64,000 nucleotides of DNA from Brachyhypopomus gauderio (lineage: Eukaryota; Chordata; Actinopteri; Gymnotiformes; Hypopomidae), in NCBI RefSeq assembly GCF_052324685.1, contig NW_027506873.1, positions 1,374,001 through 1,438,000 on the forward strand, in the 5' to 3' direction. Shown piece by piece: positions 45,587 to 64,000 of the stretch. The notes beneath the pieces are model-generated. The model was given only the letters and a program-made list of their open reading frames with translations, did no database searches and was not told the origin of the DNA. How positions within the stretch are numbered: the first letter of the stretch is position 1; the number at the start of each line of letters is the position of its first letter. The position numbers and the translations under genes are program-made.

Positions 45587-63851
<18,265 letters not shown>

Positions 63852-64000
63852 CTGAAGGGGAAATGGTTGTGTGTCATTTATAAATGCCCATAATCCAATG
63901 GGGTCCCATCTCCTTTGGTTTAGTGTGTTGGTCGATGTTCTCCAAGACTGAACTTCAAGCGCTCTTGTTCTGCCTCGGTTGGTCCTCACCCTCTCACCTC

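Overview
The window is genomic DNA from a vertebrate, almost certainly a ray-finned (teleost) fish. Genes are split by GT-AG introns. The recognisable proteins are vertebrate (tachykinin receptor, scarb1, polyubiquitin, tpst2, sez6l). The spaces between exons are packed with fish-type elements: Tc1, hAT, L2 and Rex-like LINEs, tRNA-derived SINEs and MITEs, plus many micro- and minisatellites. Family names come from recalled protein and repeat features; no database search was run.

Layout. 1-4.2 kb holds two head-to-head copies of one DNA transposon forming a long inverted repeat. 4.2-4.7 kb has the last exons of a tachykinin (NK1-type) receptor on the plus strand. 5-20 kb is gene-poor. It contains a BED zinc-finger exon, a broken IS630/Tc1-like transposase whose Arg/Gly-rich N-terminus has become a 2-kb, 30-bp minisatellite, two further relics of that transposase, and a LINE fragment. 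20.85-34.46 kb is a complete scarb1 gene on the minus strand (12 coding exons, 497 codons). A Tc1 element, a small hAT MITE and a tandemly multiplied splice donor lie in its introns. 35.2-36.8 kb is a 36-bp minisatellite plus a second Tc1 copy. 38.1-39.8 kb is a three-unit polyubiquitin gene on the minus strand with a 5'-UTR intron and a TATA box. 41.85-43.6 kb is tpst2 on the minus strand (4 coding exons). 45.6 kb to the right edge is the 3' two-thirds of sez6l on the minus strand (12 exons here: CUB, sushi, CUB, four sushi, transmembrane and cytoplasmic tail). Its 12-kb intron (47.3-59.2 kb) is filled with nested transposons and CA-rich satellite DNA.

The host genes are unrelated in function: a lipoprotein and lipid scavenger receptor, a ubiquitin precursor, a Golgi tyrosine sulfotransferase and a neuronal CUB/sushi membrane protein. 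Their order recalls human 12q24 (UBC-SCARB1) joined to human 22q12 (TPST2-SEZ6L), an old vertebrate linkage.

Most unusual points: (1) the scarb1 exon-2 splice donor is repeated four times in 36-bp, frame-preserving units; (2) a transposase coding region has expanded into about 68 decapeptide units; (3) there is a one-base frameshift in the sez6l cytoplasmic exon; (4) a 36-nt exon uses a GC donor and a 30-nt terminal exon follows in sez6l; (5) several layers of nested transposons have target-site duplications that can be read by eye.
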